A stretch of 64,000 nt of DNA from Watersipora subatra. Its lineage: Eukaryota > Bryozoa > Gymnolaemata > Cheilostomatida > Watersiporidae. The stretch is taken from positions 25,261,344 through 25,325,343 of the forward strand of contig NC_088717.1 in assembly GCF_963576615.1 (NCBI RefSeq), read 5' to 3'. The notes beneath the pieces were generated by a model. The model saw nothing but the letters and a program-made list of their open reading frames with translations. It did not search any database and was not told the origin of the DNA. The translations under genes and the position numbers were made by a program. Numbering within the stretch: position 1 is the stretch's first letter; each line of letters starts with the position of its first letter. Positions 10,147 to 20,681 of this stretch are shown in pieces.

Positions 10147-10600
10147 TTATCCACACAACTCGCTCATGAGTTTGGATTCGAACTGGGCCCCTTGATCAGG
10201 ATGCAACTCCTCGGGTAGGCTAAAGTAGCAGAAAACCCTTTCATCTAGGGCAGTGGCTACCACCGGGGCAGTTGCATCTGGGATCGCTAGGGCATCTTGC
10301 CACCTGAAAAAATGGTCGCTAATTACCAGGATCCATTTATTCCCTCTTTCAGTCTCCGGCATTGGTCCCACCAGGTCAACTGCCAACTTCTGCCAAGGTC
10401 GTCCGGCATATAACCAGTGCCTACTTTTTGCCACATTGTTCCCACCGGCTTTTGCCACTTGGCAGACCTCACAGGTTTTGATGCGTTGTCGCACATCCGC
10501 TTTCAACCTCGGCCAGTACCACTTTAGTAGTAACCTTTTCGCCATCTTTTGTACCCCTGCATGAGCCAATCGATGTGTCTCTCAGGTTACCCGGTTCCGG
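10147..10600 (-). pseudogene. Gypsy integrase, zinc-binding and catalytic core N-terminal half
   Basis: HRLAHAGVQKMAKRLLLKWY followed by KTCEVCQVAK gives the HHCC zinc-binding domain. LAVDLVGPMPETERGNKWIL holds the first catalytic Asp and LHPDQGAQFES the second. The third acidic residue lies in the separate downstream segment 9,532-10,092, beyond intervening stops near 10,140. Integrase inserts the element cDNA into host DNA; this copy cannot encode a continuous protein. Confidence 0.9.
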
Positions 10601-11046
10601 TCAGCTTTGAGGCATATGGTACACCACCTAGCATGACTGTTTGCAGATAGCCTGAGCTCTAGTATCCTGTTCACTGACAGTCTCATCGCCTCTCGTCTTC
10701 TATACAGGATTCAGAGTGCGTGGCTCCCCTGGGTCAATTCCTTCGACGACAGATCCTGGCCGTTCTGTACCGCCCAGTACAACTTGGCCACCTCTCGGTT
10801 GCCTTCCATCTGGCTCTGTGCCAGCTGTCGGAAGTTTCTCTCTCCGGGTAGCTTGACGGCTGCTACTGTGTCGGACTCCCCCTTCAGTATTGTTTGTTTG
10901 CTAGGACCCCCATCTCTTTCTTCTATCCTTGTGCACTGCTGACAGTCGTCCGAACAGGCTTGTCGGCTTAGTTTGTTAGCGGTTCCATGTTTGACTCCTA
11001 GCCGGTGTTCCAACTGATATGTCAATTCCGATAGGATCTCTAGCCA
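10601..11046 (-). pseudogene. Gypsy RNase H-integrase connection, degraded
   Basis: A - strand frame 10,711-11,025 contains TYQLEHRLGVKHGTANKLSR, the conserved tether after RNase H (usually ...PGxxHxNADxLSR), followed by CxxDCxxC. It joins RNase H (11,047-11,400) to the integrase HHCC domain through shifts and stops. Confidence 0.75.
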
Positions 11047-11400
11047 TCAGGCCCCCTGAGCCAACGGCTCCCTTCTTTGGCACAGCCATCTCAGGGAGGC
11101 ATGGTCCGTACGGAGTACAAAATGTTGTCCGTACAGGTACGGCCGGAAATTCTTGACCGCTTTTACCACTGCCAGGAGTTCTTTGCGGGTCACGCAATAA
11201 TTCTGTTCTGCCAGACTAAGTGTCTTGCTGTAGTAGGCCACTACCGTCTCCCCACCATTCTGGCTCTGAGACAGGACAGCTCCTACCTCCACATTGCTGG
11301 CATCGGTGTCCAGAATATATTTGGTCTTAGGATCGGGATACCCTAACACGGGTGCCGTGATCAGGCCACTCCGCAGTGTCTTGAGCGCTAATTGTTTCAC
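11047..11400 (-). pseudogene. Gypsy RNase H domain
   Basis: The frame reads ILDTDASNVEVGAVLSQ (first Asp), then NYCVTRKELLAVVKAVKNF (Glu) and FVLRTDHASLRWL (Asp), the three acidic motifs of the RNase H domain linked to gypsy RT. It degrades RNA of the RNA-DNA hybrid during reverse transcription. The flanking frame shift at ~11,400 separates it from RT. A paralogous, more decayed copy is at 39,480-39,625 on the + strand. Confidence 0.92.
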
Positions 11401-12260
11401 TCCGCCGAACTGTCATGGCTTCCCTTTTCCTGTCAAAACAGCGAGGGGTTTGGCGTTAGTGGCATAGTCCTTCAGATATTGTCTATAATATCCCGTGGTT
11501 CCCAGGAAGGCCTGTAGTTCCTTTACATTTCAGGGAACTCACCATTCTACCACTGCCTTAACCTTATCCTGGTCCGTGGATACTCCTTCTGGGCTCACCA
11601 AATGGCCAAGGTATCTCACCTTTTCCTGGAGGAGCTCGCACTTAGAGGGTTTTAGCTTCAGCCAGGCAGTTGCCAGTCTCTGAAAGACTTCCTCCAAGCA
11701 GGCCAGGTGAGTCTCAAAGTCAGGGGCAATGACTATAATGTCATCTAGGTAGAGCAGGAGAGTTTTCCAGTTGAATCTCTGCAGCACCGACTCCATCTGT
11801 CTCTAGAAAGTGGCGGGGGTCGATGTCAGGCCAAACGGCAGCACCCTCCACTTCTACAGTCCGCTCCGCGTTGCAAATGCAGACTTCTCCTGTGCCTCCT
11901 GATCCAATGGTACTTGCCAGTACCCACTGGTCAGGTCTAGTGTGCTAAAAATTGAATTCCTGCCAGGGCATCTAGGCTCTCGTCAATCCTTGGAATCGGG
12001 TAGGCATCCTGTTGGGTTGTGGCATTCAGTTGTCTATAGTCGACGCAGAACCTCCATCCTCCATCCTTTTTTCTTATCATGGCAACCGGAGAACTCCACG
12101 CCCCATTGGCAGGCTCGATCAGGCACTTCTCTTATAATTCGTTCACCTGCCTGTCTGCTTCTGCCTCCTTGAGGGGTCCCGACCTGTGAAGAGGTTGTTT
12201 AATGGGTCTGGCTCCTTCTATCAGTGGTATGCTATGTTCCACCAGATTAGTTCGCCCTAC
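11401..12260 (-). pseudogene. Gypsy reverse transcriptase domain, frameshifted
   Basis: Going 5' to 3' on the - strand: ANGAWSSPVAMIRKKDGGWR and FCVDYRQLNATT (fingers, ~12,015-12,115), a broken palm around 11,810-11,950, then LLLYLDDIIVIAPDFETHL with the catalytic YLDD box at 11,731-11,751. KLKPSKCELLQEKVRYLGHL follows (thumb side). Stops at ~12,135 and ~11,935 and frame changes near 11,810 show it is inactive. RT copies the element RNA into DNA. Confidence 0.92.
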
Positions 12261-12323
12261 GTCACCATCGTATCTACTGAATACGTTCTGGTATTTGGCC
12301 AATAGGGTGGTTAACTTCGGTCT

Positions 12324-12692
12324 CTATTGGTCATGTGAACAGCCCTGGATAGCCTGATAGTATAGTTCAACCAGGTGTTCGAGGACTGCTCTCCCGGCTT
12401 GCACAGCCGCACACTCCACTCCGGGCGCCTCGGTGTCGGAGTGTTCTCGTTCCGACCAGAGCTTGGTCTGCACATTTTCTTCCCTGATGGCGAGGTATGA
12501 GCTTATCACGTGTCCGGCCGCCAGCTCTATGGGGTGATTTTGCAGGTTTAGGCATTGTATGGCCACATCACTTTGGTCCCCGGATTGATTCAGGCTACAC
12601 GCCACGGGAATGTGTGAGTCGGAGCCCTCTATTATACCCACTGGCACGTAATTTTTGGCTGAGATTCTTCCTGCCACCCTCACTTCCGACAA
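12324..12692 (-). pseudogene. Gypsy protease-RT linker segment
   Basis: A 122-codon - strand frame between protease and RT. It contains VPVGIIEGSDSHIPVACSLN and NHPIELAAGHVISSY, the sort of beta-rich segment (often RTxxLPA/..GxxI..) that sits between protease and RT in gypsy polyproteins. No catalytic residues. Its order and same-strand position support it as part of pol. Confidence 0.6.
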
Positions 12693-12713
12693 TGGTGGAA
12701 TGGTGACCTTTTT

Positions 12714-13550
12714 CTACATATGTACTTTAGACACCATTAGCCTGCTGTACTTGTTCTTGCAGGTGAGCTTTCTGTCCCCTAAAGAGATGATTGATTGGCC
12801 GAATTCAGTCTCGCATTTGTGAGAGATAAGGAAGGGCATTCCCAGAATGGCATCCTCACTGATCTGACTCACAATGAAATTGTCTTCAATCGGTACGTCT
12901 CGGATCCTTTCCAATAGCCGGATTAGCCCGTAGAACTGCAGCTTGCTCCCGTCCGCCATGAGTCCATACCGGTCATTCTCCTCTAGCTGCGCTTTCACCC
13001 TATCTGGCATCCTGTCAAACACCTTTTTGGACAGCAGGTCAGTATTACAGCCGGTGTCTGCGAGGAAAAGCAGGTCTTGTCTTTCTACATTCCTCGGCAG
13101 GAAATAGCTCGACTTATGGGGTTTTTCTAAGGCCGCAATCCTTGGTAACCCCTCCACTTCGGTGGCGTCATTATACGCCCCTTTGGAGTCTCTTTTTCGT
13201 AGAGGTCCCCGAGGCCTGTCTGGTGGCAGACTCTTTTTGAGCTGGTCCACCAGGCTTCCCTCAGGAATAGTTGGCATTGTGCTCTCTCCGTACCTGCCTG
13301 TCGGACCCGACACCGGACTCATGCGTTGGCTTGGGTCTCCCTCCCGGAGAGGGCCGACTTGACTCGGCATTCGTCCCTCCTTTGACACAGATCCCATGGG
13401 AGAGTAGGCTCTGTCCAGGCCCTCCTCACCTCTGGATCTGTAACATCCTAGTCTCTGGAGATGCTCAGCTATTGCTGGTTCTTCTTTCGCTCCCGATCCG
13501 GAGGGTACAGATCTGTGGAGAGTCTCAGACCCTGCTGAGCTGGCTCTCAT
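12714..13550 (-). pseudogene. Gypsy aspartic protease with upstream linker
   Basis: A 278-codon frame whose first ~150 residues are a charged Ser/Pro/Glu-rich linker after gag. The protease starts near DLLFLADTGCNTDLLSKKVF with the catalytic DTG at about 13,050-13,058, and continues to the flap and the ILGMPFL motif near its end. It cleaves the Gag-Pol precursor in intact elements. The related ILGMPFL block also occurs in the decayed copies at ~30.3 kb and ~59.35 kb. Confidence 0.88.
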
Positions 13551-13795
13551 TTTCGATCCGCCCTGTCCAGACCTTTAGAAAGAATCAGCGCCTGCTGGGC
13601 TTTCTCTCCCCGACTTAGGTCATTCTGTTTCCTGAAGTGCTCAACCGAGGCTAAACTCTCCCTCCATCTCGATCTGTGCTTAGGTCCCCCGAGAGCTCCA
13701 GCTGATGCCGAATCTGCTCTCTGTTCTGACCCTTGTGGCCCAGATCCCTTGGAGTTGTTCATTCTAGTCACACTTCCCTCCAGATGCTAGGTATT

Positions 13796-14720
13796 TTCCG
13801 AAGTTCTTAGTAACTCCAAAGTAAACTTTCTGACCTGCCTGGTTACACTCCCAGCACTTGACCACACTATTTTCCTTTGTCATCTGCCGTGGAAGAGGTC
13901 GTGGCTGATAGATTGGTTTTTTTCAGGTCAGCCACCTCTTTCGTTAAGTCTCTCATGGTTGTCAGCGGTGCCCCTAGAGGGTCAGGTGTAATCCGGGCCA
14001 CTACAACCTGCTCTCCGAAGGCCTGCTTCTCCTCGGCCTCCTCAAATTTTTCCGGCTGAACTGCCCTTATTCCGGATCTCATTGGGTGGATCTGCCTAGG
14101 AGTCATGTCAGGTCGTATCTGTAGATACTCATTTCCCACTTTCACGGCTACCTCCAGGGTGGGGATGGGTACTGCTAATAGGTGTTTTGTAGGTATATGT
14201 TCCCTAACGACCCGCAGAAAGTGTCCACCGCCATCTCCTCCTTCATGCAATCAGATAGTTCCTCAAACGCAATACTCATGAGTTTTTCTATTCGAGTGGC
14301 ATGCTCAAATAGAGTAGTGTGTTGTTCTTTTCTGAGGCCCTGTAGCTCAGTTCTCGTTTCCTTGGGTGTCATGTCAAACCTTGCTTGGAGGTTGGTAAAT
14401 GCCGCCTGCAACGTCTGTCCATGTCCACATTTCTTGGCCTGCTTTCTCAGCCTTCCTCGGATGTGTAGTAGGGCGGATCTGGCTCCCCAGTCATTCGCGA
14501 TGGCTACATAATTGCCCTCTCTGATGAAAGTCTCCACATCACTGCCCCCTTCGTATTCGGGAGCCTTGAATGTCTCTCTGGGAACCGGGGGTCCCTGATT
14601 TCTCTGCACCTCATGGTTCACAACCATTCTCTCCAGCGTGTTCGTCAGTCGCTCTAGACCATCTAGTCCTTTCCATTGGGGGACTCCCGATCGTTCTGTG
14701 CTGCGAGTGCGCCTGGCCAT
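13796..14720 (-). pseudogene. Gypsy gag (capsid and broken nucleocapsid), frameshifted
   Basis: It starts with ATG at 14,720-14,718, just after the PBS. The first frame (14,175-14,720, 181 codons) has RETFKAPEYEGGSDVETFIR, typical of gypsy capsid, and LRKEQHTTLFEHATRIEKLM. A frame change near 14,230 leads to 13,867-14,250 with HLLAVPIPTLEVAVKVGNEY. A zinc knuckle remnant KCWECNQAG at ~13,833-13,859 lies beyond a TAG. It lacks the expected His (Gln instead) and the last Cys, so the nucleocapsid finger is damaged. The same capsid blocks are seen in the + strand relative at 62.7-63.1 kb. Confidence 0.88.
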
Positions 14721-14760
14721 GCTTGCGGCTTGTTAGTCCTTCTTTTGTGGGTTTATATCA

Positions 14761-14778
14761 ATCCCACTGCTGCCACCA
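14761..14778 (-). other. Primer-binding site, tRNA-Leu type
   Basis: One base inside the 5' LTR the + strand reads atcccactgctgccacca. This equals the 3' end of a tRNA-Leu acceptor/T-arm including CCA, with one difference from the (AAG/UAA) isoacceptor sequence I know (...ATCCCACCGCTGCCACCA). The - strand element RNA would pair here to prime minus-strand synthesis. Confidence 0.82.
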
Positions 14779-14779
14779 G

Positions 14780-15493
14780 TGTAAAGGCCTGGCCCCGGTA
14801 GCTGAGCCAGCTTTACTGTACTAACAGGCAGGTGTAGCCTGAACTCTGGGCCTCCCCTTTGCCGGGCCTGCCTGACACACTTGGTGGTCAGATCAGTTCG
14901 TGGCAGTTACCCAACCTCAGGCTCACTCGGAACCCCAATGCAGCCTGCCTTCTGCATCCCTATCAGTGGCTAGTCTAGGTCCCGGAATAGCTCGCTTTAA
15001 GGCTTGATCTCCTATGCTATTGCATTTCCGACCAGGTTTAGTTGTAGCGTAGACCAACCCCTAGCCTTCCTTAGGTATCTCTCAGGCAGTTCTATCCGGA
15101 GTCAGACCAGTCCTGGTTAAATTGTCCTCTTTAAGCCACCCAGGCCGGCATAAATGTAATCAGTAAGGTTTCAGTCTATTTATTATCTATAAGCATGAAT
15201 ATGTGTACAATAGCATAAAGCTCTCAACAATCCCACTGAGGTGACTTGTGCCCCTCCTTATATACTGGCACTCTCCGCCTACTCTTGTCAATAAAAGGAG
15301 TGTAATGAATCTTATATAATAATACATGGTTTAATTAAGGCATGCATGCGTGACAGGCTTGGCTACAAAATGTTACATAACAAAGACAAGACAAGGTAGG
15401 CGTATATAAGGTTATAAGAATAGGACACAGATATTGGTTGATGGTGCCACTCTAACGGTGGCATATATAAGTATAAATGTTCAGTTCTCTACA
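14780..15493 (-). repeat. 5' LTR of the gypsy element
   Basis: Begins tgtaaaggcctggccccggt and ends cagttctctaca on the + strand. It is 714 bp against 729 bp for the partner at 6,164-6,892. Its outer end lies directly against the R2-like LINE coding sequence. Confidence 0.95.
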
Positions 15494-16530
15494 ATATTAT
15501 AGTAGCTCTGTTGGTTTCCTTGTCCACCACCACTATATCTGGTTGGTTTGCTAGGACATGCTTGTCAGTCTGGATGTAGAAGTCCCAGAGGATCTTAGCG
15601 CGGTCATTTTCATTCACCTTACCAGGAGCATCCCACTAGTGTTGTGGTTTATTAAGGCCATATTCATCACATAGACTCCTATACACAACACCTGTGACAC
15701 GATTATGCCGCTCAGTGTATGAGTTTCCTGCTGGCTGCTTGCATCCACTGATGATGTGTTGGATGATCTCAGGTGCGTTTTTGTACAATCTGCATCTACG
15801 ATCGTCTCTAGTGTGATAGATTTTTGTTTGGAGTAGCCTTGTTGGGAGCACTTGCTTCTGGGCTGCCATGAGTAGCGACTCTGTATTGGTTACTAGGTTA
15901 CCTTTGTTTAGCCACATATATGTCTGGTAAAGATCGCCAACCTTAGATATTTGTTGGTGGTAAGCACCATGAAGAGGTTTCGTGTGCCAGTCAATTTTCT
16001 CATCATCAGGGCGTAGGTCCGTTGTAAGAGCAGCCGATTGAAATTCAGCTAGCAACTTATCTGAAGTGGCCATGGAAGCTGCATAAGCTTTGATGCTTTG
16101 TTTTTCCTCTTTCACTGTCTGCTGTACACTTTCAAGTCCCCTACCGCCATATTTCTTATCGAGATACAATCTAGTAGTGTCAGATTTTGGGTGAAGTGCT
16201 CCATGCATGGTCAGCAGTTTACAAATTGTTATATCTGTTTCCTTGATGGCTTCTTCAGTCCACTTTATTATGCCTGCTAGATATCTTATTACTGGCATTG
16301 CATAAGCTTTTATTGCCATGATTTGATTCCTGGCATTAAGCTGGCTTCGTAGGATCTGCCGAAGGCGTTTCTTGTATTCGGTGATGGTTTTGTGACGTAC
16401 CTCGGCTTCGTGGTTGATGTTGCTTTGCATAATCCCCAAGTACTTGTACCGTTTTACAGAGATTTGCCTGTCTGCAGAGCTTTCATTTACTATTGTAAAA
16501 CCTATATTCAAATGCCGTGGCATTCTATTT
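15494..16530 (-). pseudogene. R2-like (RLE) LINE ORF, RT thumb to endonuclease, 5'-truncated
   Basis: The - strand frame 15,636-16,523 (295 codons) begins just before VKRYKYLGIMQSNINHEAEV, which matches the end of the RT domain. It continues through the linker and RRCRLYKNAPEIIQHIISGC, the zinc finger before the endonuclease (usually CxxC...H...C; the second Cys is Tyr here). It ends ERHNRVTGVVYRSLCDEYGL. After a TAG at ~15,636 the same frame continues with NDRAKILWDFYIQTDKHVLA and NQPDIVVVDKETNRATII. That is the PD-(D/E)XK nuclease core of R2/R4-type LINEs, cut there by the gypsy insertion. No upstream RT motifs are present, so the copy is 5'-truncated at about 16,530. Confidence 0.9.
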
Positions 16531-18789
16531 TTTAACTTTTCTTTGTGATGGCGTTTAATTAGAGGTGATGTTCAATAAAAGGGGGCGTTCAATTTTTTAA
16601 CTAGCTGCTCAAGATTTTGGAAAGTTAAATTTCATTCAAGGAGTAACAAATGATAACATAACATCCAACTCAAAATTCTAATTTGTTCAATCTTTATTAG
16701 AGAAGGAAATCCACTAGCCGAGGAGCGTACAGCTATTTGCTCTGCTCAACTAAGTGAGTGCGCTCCTTTATATATACAACAACATCACCCATTCCGGCTA
16801 ATGGCAAACGGTAAGAATACTGGCTAACAAGGTGAATAAACAGGATCGCTAGTTCATTGGGCTGACAAAATTTAAGTGACGATAAGTGATAGCATAACGA
16901 GTAAAACAACGATATAATAAAAATGATGTACAATAAAATAAGACAACAATATGAGTAACGACAGCGAGTAAAACAACGATAAAAAGCACAGCACATACAA
17001 TAAAATAAGAAATGTAATGACATGGGCCGGCGTCCACCACAATCCACTTCTTGAGTATTTCAAATGTTATAATTTGCGATAATTAGCTAACTGATTATTA
17101 TAATTTTAATATACTGTCACTGAAGCAATTTTTTAAATAAAATGAATAGCTTAATTAGTTCTGATGTCAAATTAGACAAATCAAAAACTTTTGATTTGTC
17201 TAATTCCATAGCAACCACCGATATGGGTATAGCTAAATGGCAATTCTGGCTTTATGATTGGTCAGACACAAAAATAAACAAGATCATGTGAAAGAGTGGG
17301 GTTGAATGCACTGTAAACCACTGTTTACTAAAATAGTGATGGTGAGTCATATAATAGCGTGAAGCGCACGTAACGCGCTATTGTGAACAATAGAATTACC
17401 GCACGATTGTACATTCTGACGGCCGGGGTCACAAATATAAAATTCTCTAAAGCATAATGTTCCCTTGTCAGAGCTAATAATTGCAAAGTCAAAATTAAAG
17501 TATTTACTTTTGTTTCCTATAAGCACATAAACCAATTCTTTAATTCACCTAAATATATGGAGTTTTGCACTCAATAGTAGCAAATGGAAGCTTTTGAGGT
17601 GACAAATTGATTAGGTTAAAAATCTTTTAGGCTGTAAGGAGTTTAATGTATTAAGTTTTCTACCCAGATATCAACCATTCCATAATTGTTTTTGAGTTTA
17701 AAGACCAACAAGAGCTATCCAATTAAAAGTGTATTATACCTTCTAACTTTATCGATTAATCAAACAAATAACTACAAGACAAACTAAAAATCGTTGTGAT
17801 TTAATTGCACTTGTCATACTTTTATTATGTTTATGCTAAAATATTACAAATGAAATTATAACTAACTACCGTAACGTTCCTGTTGTAAGCGTACTTGAGT
17901 AACTGTATCTTCTGTAACTTTTAACTTGGCTAGATAAGTCCTTAAACGTTGTTCAAACCGTCTAGAATGCATTCTATATAATGCTTCTATAGGTCAACTG
18001 TAAATGCATTCTGTAAAGGTCAAATAACATCTTATATAGTAGTATATAACATGTTAGTTGCATTTTTGCTAATATGTTGTATTTTGGATAGCAGATTTAG
18101 AGTGACTTACAGCTAAATATATTTGTATAAGTACATAACTGCATAAGTACATGTAGTTTAAGTGTTTAGTTAGTTTTATTTAGTTAGAATTTTAGTTCTA
18201 CCAATTATTCTGTATATCTATAACAACAAACCAAAATGTTTCATTTTGTTAATGTGAAAGAGCGTGTGTGGGTGTTTCAGTGTAAGTCTCCATTAGCCTG
18301 CGTGAATAGTATGCGTTTCACATTTGTCTGCCGATTTCTACACGACTTGATATGCATATGCTTTAAGGCTCACATACTCGCCAGGTTGCCAAAATTAATT
18401 GGATTCAAAACTCTATGTCAGAGCTGGGAAAAGTGCGGCTCTTTGCAATTCTTTCGCGGCTTTTTCAACTTTGTGAAAATTCAAATTATTTTCATGTTTA
18501 TAAAAATATCCTTATAATATTCTGCACAAAACTACATGCATTGTGACATATTAGGCTTATTTGAAAGTTCACTATTACTGCGTTATATATATAGCCTACA
18601 CATGCATCATGAGTCATAATTCATGACATCATGTGCATGTAGCTTTCTGATGTAATAACGCCCGTTGCTGACCTAATGATGACAAAGTTAAACTGCTCCA
18701 GAAAGGTTCACCAGGAAGTCATTTCATCAATATTTTATAATGTTGGCTTATATAAGATGGTGTGTCTTAGATGAAAGTGTCATTTGCAA
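16531..18789. other. Non-coding stretch with small repeats
   Basis: No gene is supported. It contains a subterminal-repeat-like block (ggcgtttaattagaggtg and a ggggcgttcaat block, 16,550-16,595) of the kind seen in TIR elements. It also has an imperfect ~75-bp duplication at ~16,895-17,030 (gagtaaaacaacgata ... caataaaataaga twice). On the - strand a TATATATAAAGG box and AATAAAG lie about 100 bases apart (16,690-16,785) and could be a solo LTR. A 17-bp perfect hairpin is at 17,170-17,205. A 93-codon frame at 18,236-18,517 has no recognisable domain. Confidence 0.45.
17170..17205. repeat. Short perfect hairpin
   Basis: Arms aattagacaaatcaaaa (17,170-17,186) and ttttgatttgtctaatt (17,189-17,205) with a 2-base loop. 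It is not followed by anything that would make it a regulatory element I can name. Confidence 0.8.
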
Positions 18790-18930
18790 TTAAAGAATAG
18801 AAAAAAACATTATATTATTATGCTTTATTATTTATCTTGAGGTGTTGACTGATGTTGTAAAAAAAGAATCAAGGAGATTGACCCACCAGAAGCTAAGATA
18901 TGGCCAGCCAAACACAGGTATACCTAATAA
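18790..18930 (-). repeat. Inverted second copy of hAT-associated 5' sequence
   Basis: This stretch is the reverse complement, with few differences, of 23,597-23,735, which lies just upstream of the hAT transposase fragment at 23.8 kb. Shared blocks include ttaaagaatagaaa, gcataataatat, aagataaataataaagcat and ggtcaatctccttgattctt (as read on the - strand). It is likely a separate terminal fragment of the same transposon family. Confidence 0.75.
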
Positions 18931-19263
18931 CAAATCAGAGGAAAAACTCTTCGAAAATCCCAAGAATTGTGACAGATGAAATCAACTTATTGAACATGTG
19001 CCGGAGTTGCACACCCTTACCGCCATTACGTATACTGATTGTTTTAGGCTACGAGATGTGAAATGCTTCTCGCGATAGTAAAGAATTTGCAGACTAGCTC
19101 TGGTTTCTCAGAAAAACCAAGCAGACATTGTGTGGTAAAGGCAGATTTTCATTATTGAGCCTCAAATTTTAACTCGATTTTCCTGGATATGCTCCAAAAA
19201 TTCTCTGTTCAACGAACGGCGCGTGTATAGTCTATATTATACAATATCCGTGATTTGCAGTTT
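18931..19263. other. No gene recognised
   Basis: AT-moderate sequence between the repeat at 18.8-18.9 kb and the hAT target duplication. No exon or RNA gene is seen. Confidence 0.4.
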
Positions 19264-19484
19264 GTTTAGAACAGTGGCTCTTAAGCTTTTTGCCCCATTC
19301 CCTCTTTTCCAAACCTAAAGGCATAAATCTCCTCCTCCCAACTCCTTCAAATAATGCACTGCAACTAGATAGTGAGCTTTATTTACATATATAACTTATA
19401 TACATATATACCTGTATATATGCATTTATTATAGTCACATTTACACGGAATATTAAAAATATATGTATATTGAAACTCAATATA

Positions 19485-20653
19485 CAATCAAACATGGATA
19501 ACTCGAACTTCACAGAACCTAGCGAAAGTGTTCAAATTATCAGAGCGTTCAAGTTATCAGAGCATTGTCACAAATTCATATATTTACTTATTTATTAGTA
19601 GATACATGTACATATACAAACTATAATATAAATCAAAAGCACAAATGGCTTGTTTCAAATTAAAGGCTTCTAATGTAAAGTTTAAAACGTTTATATCAAA
19701 AGGTATAGAGATTTTTCGATCACTTGAGATTGGTTTGTTGTTTGAGGTGATGTTGTTTCCAGGACGTTTTTTAGATTGACATTGGCAAAACTTGATCGTT
19801 GTTGAAATGCTCAAAAGAAAAGACATCTTTTTCTTTTGAGCGTTTTACCCACGATCAATTTTGCCGATTTTTCTTGAAGTTTATGCAAAGATACCTCATT
19901 TTACCTGGGATTCGTTAAGAGCAACACTCCGAGGCAGTTCAATTAAAGGTTTTACGAGGTTTCACGGTACATTGTATATCACTCAGGCTTTTTGAATAGA
20001 TAATTATTAAATGTACACACGTATTCTGTGTTTAGGTCAAATGATGAATAGTTTTTTTAGCTAAGACAACGTATACATTTAATTACAACAATTTTTTAGA
20101 CGTTTTAAACATTCAACCTTCCGACGTTGATTCAACACGGAATCAACGTCCGAAAACTATTCATCGTTTTACCTAAACACAGAATACATGTACGTTCAAT
20201 AAGTATCCATTCAAAAAGCGTGAGTGATAGAGTGATATACAATGTATCGTAAAACCTCGTAAAACCTCTAATTGAACTGCCTCGGAGTGTTGCTCTTAAT
20301 GAATACCACTTTCCTTGCTTCCGAAGGGCGATCGCTAAGCGGATGTTTGGTATAAATCAATTTTCACCAAACCTTTAGAAAAGTCGTTGACAAAAATATT
20401 TTGCCGATGGTGGTAATAACGACGCTTATGAATTACGAAAAGTTGAGGTTTACCTCTATGACTTGGAATAAAGTGATTTTCTAAAGCGATAACAACCGTT
20501 TTGGTAGCCGTTGAGCAAAAAACAGTTCGAGTTGACAGTGTTGAGCTCGAGTTATCTATAGCAATTTATCATTACGTGGGAACGGACCAAAGAAACCGTT
20601 CAAATTAACCATGTGTTCGAGCTATCCGAAAGCGAGTTACCCATGTTTGACTG
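19485..20653. mobile_element. Nested TIR element with TA target duplication
   Basis: The ends are caatcaaacatggataactcg (19,485 onward) and the inverse cgagttacccatgtttgactg (ending 20,653), flanked by TA on both sides. This is consistent with a Tc1/mariner-type or similar non-autonomous element. Subterminal copies of the ttcgag/ttatc motif recur inside. No transposase frame is present. It interrupts the hAT element outside the transposase gene and contains a further long inverted repeat. Confidence 0.82.
19909..20305. repeat. Long inverted repeat (~150-bp arms)
   Basis: The left arm starts at attcgttaagagcaacactc (~19,911) and runs through ggcagttcaattaaaggtttt to gatgaatagttttt (~20,059). 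The right arm is its inverse and ends near 20,303 with gagtgttgctcttaatgaat. Arms are similar but not identical, with a small insertion. The central ~90 bases include a second small hairpin (cgttgattc/gaatcaacg). It could be an independent foldback element or part of its host transposon. Confidence 0.85.
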
Positions 20654-20681
20654 TATCTATCATTGTAAGATAGTCAGCAGA

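Larger units (their letters stand above)
6164..15493 (-). mobile_element. Full-length Ty3/gypsy LTR retrotransposon, inactivated
   Basis: A 9.3-kb element transcribed on the - strand. It has two LTRs (14,780-15,493 upstream; 6,164-6,892 downstream) with TG...CA ends, a PBS complementary to tRNA-Leu, a polypurine tract, and gag, protease, RT, RNase H and integrase in gypsy order (integrase after RNase H). About 2.6 kb of additional sequence encodes a 3' ORF region. It is inserted in the R2-like LINE ORF. The 4-bp ATAT at 6,160-6,163 is repeated at 15,494-15,497, and counting only one copy keeps the LINE frame open across the site. The LTRs differ by substitutions and small indels at roughly 5-6% of positions by eye, and every coding domain has stops or frameshifts, so the copy is old and defective. 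It is GC-richer than the surrounding DNA. Confidence 0.95.
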
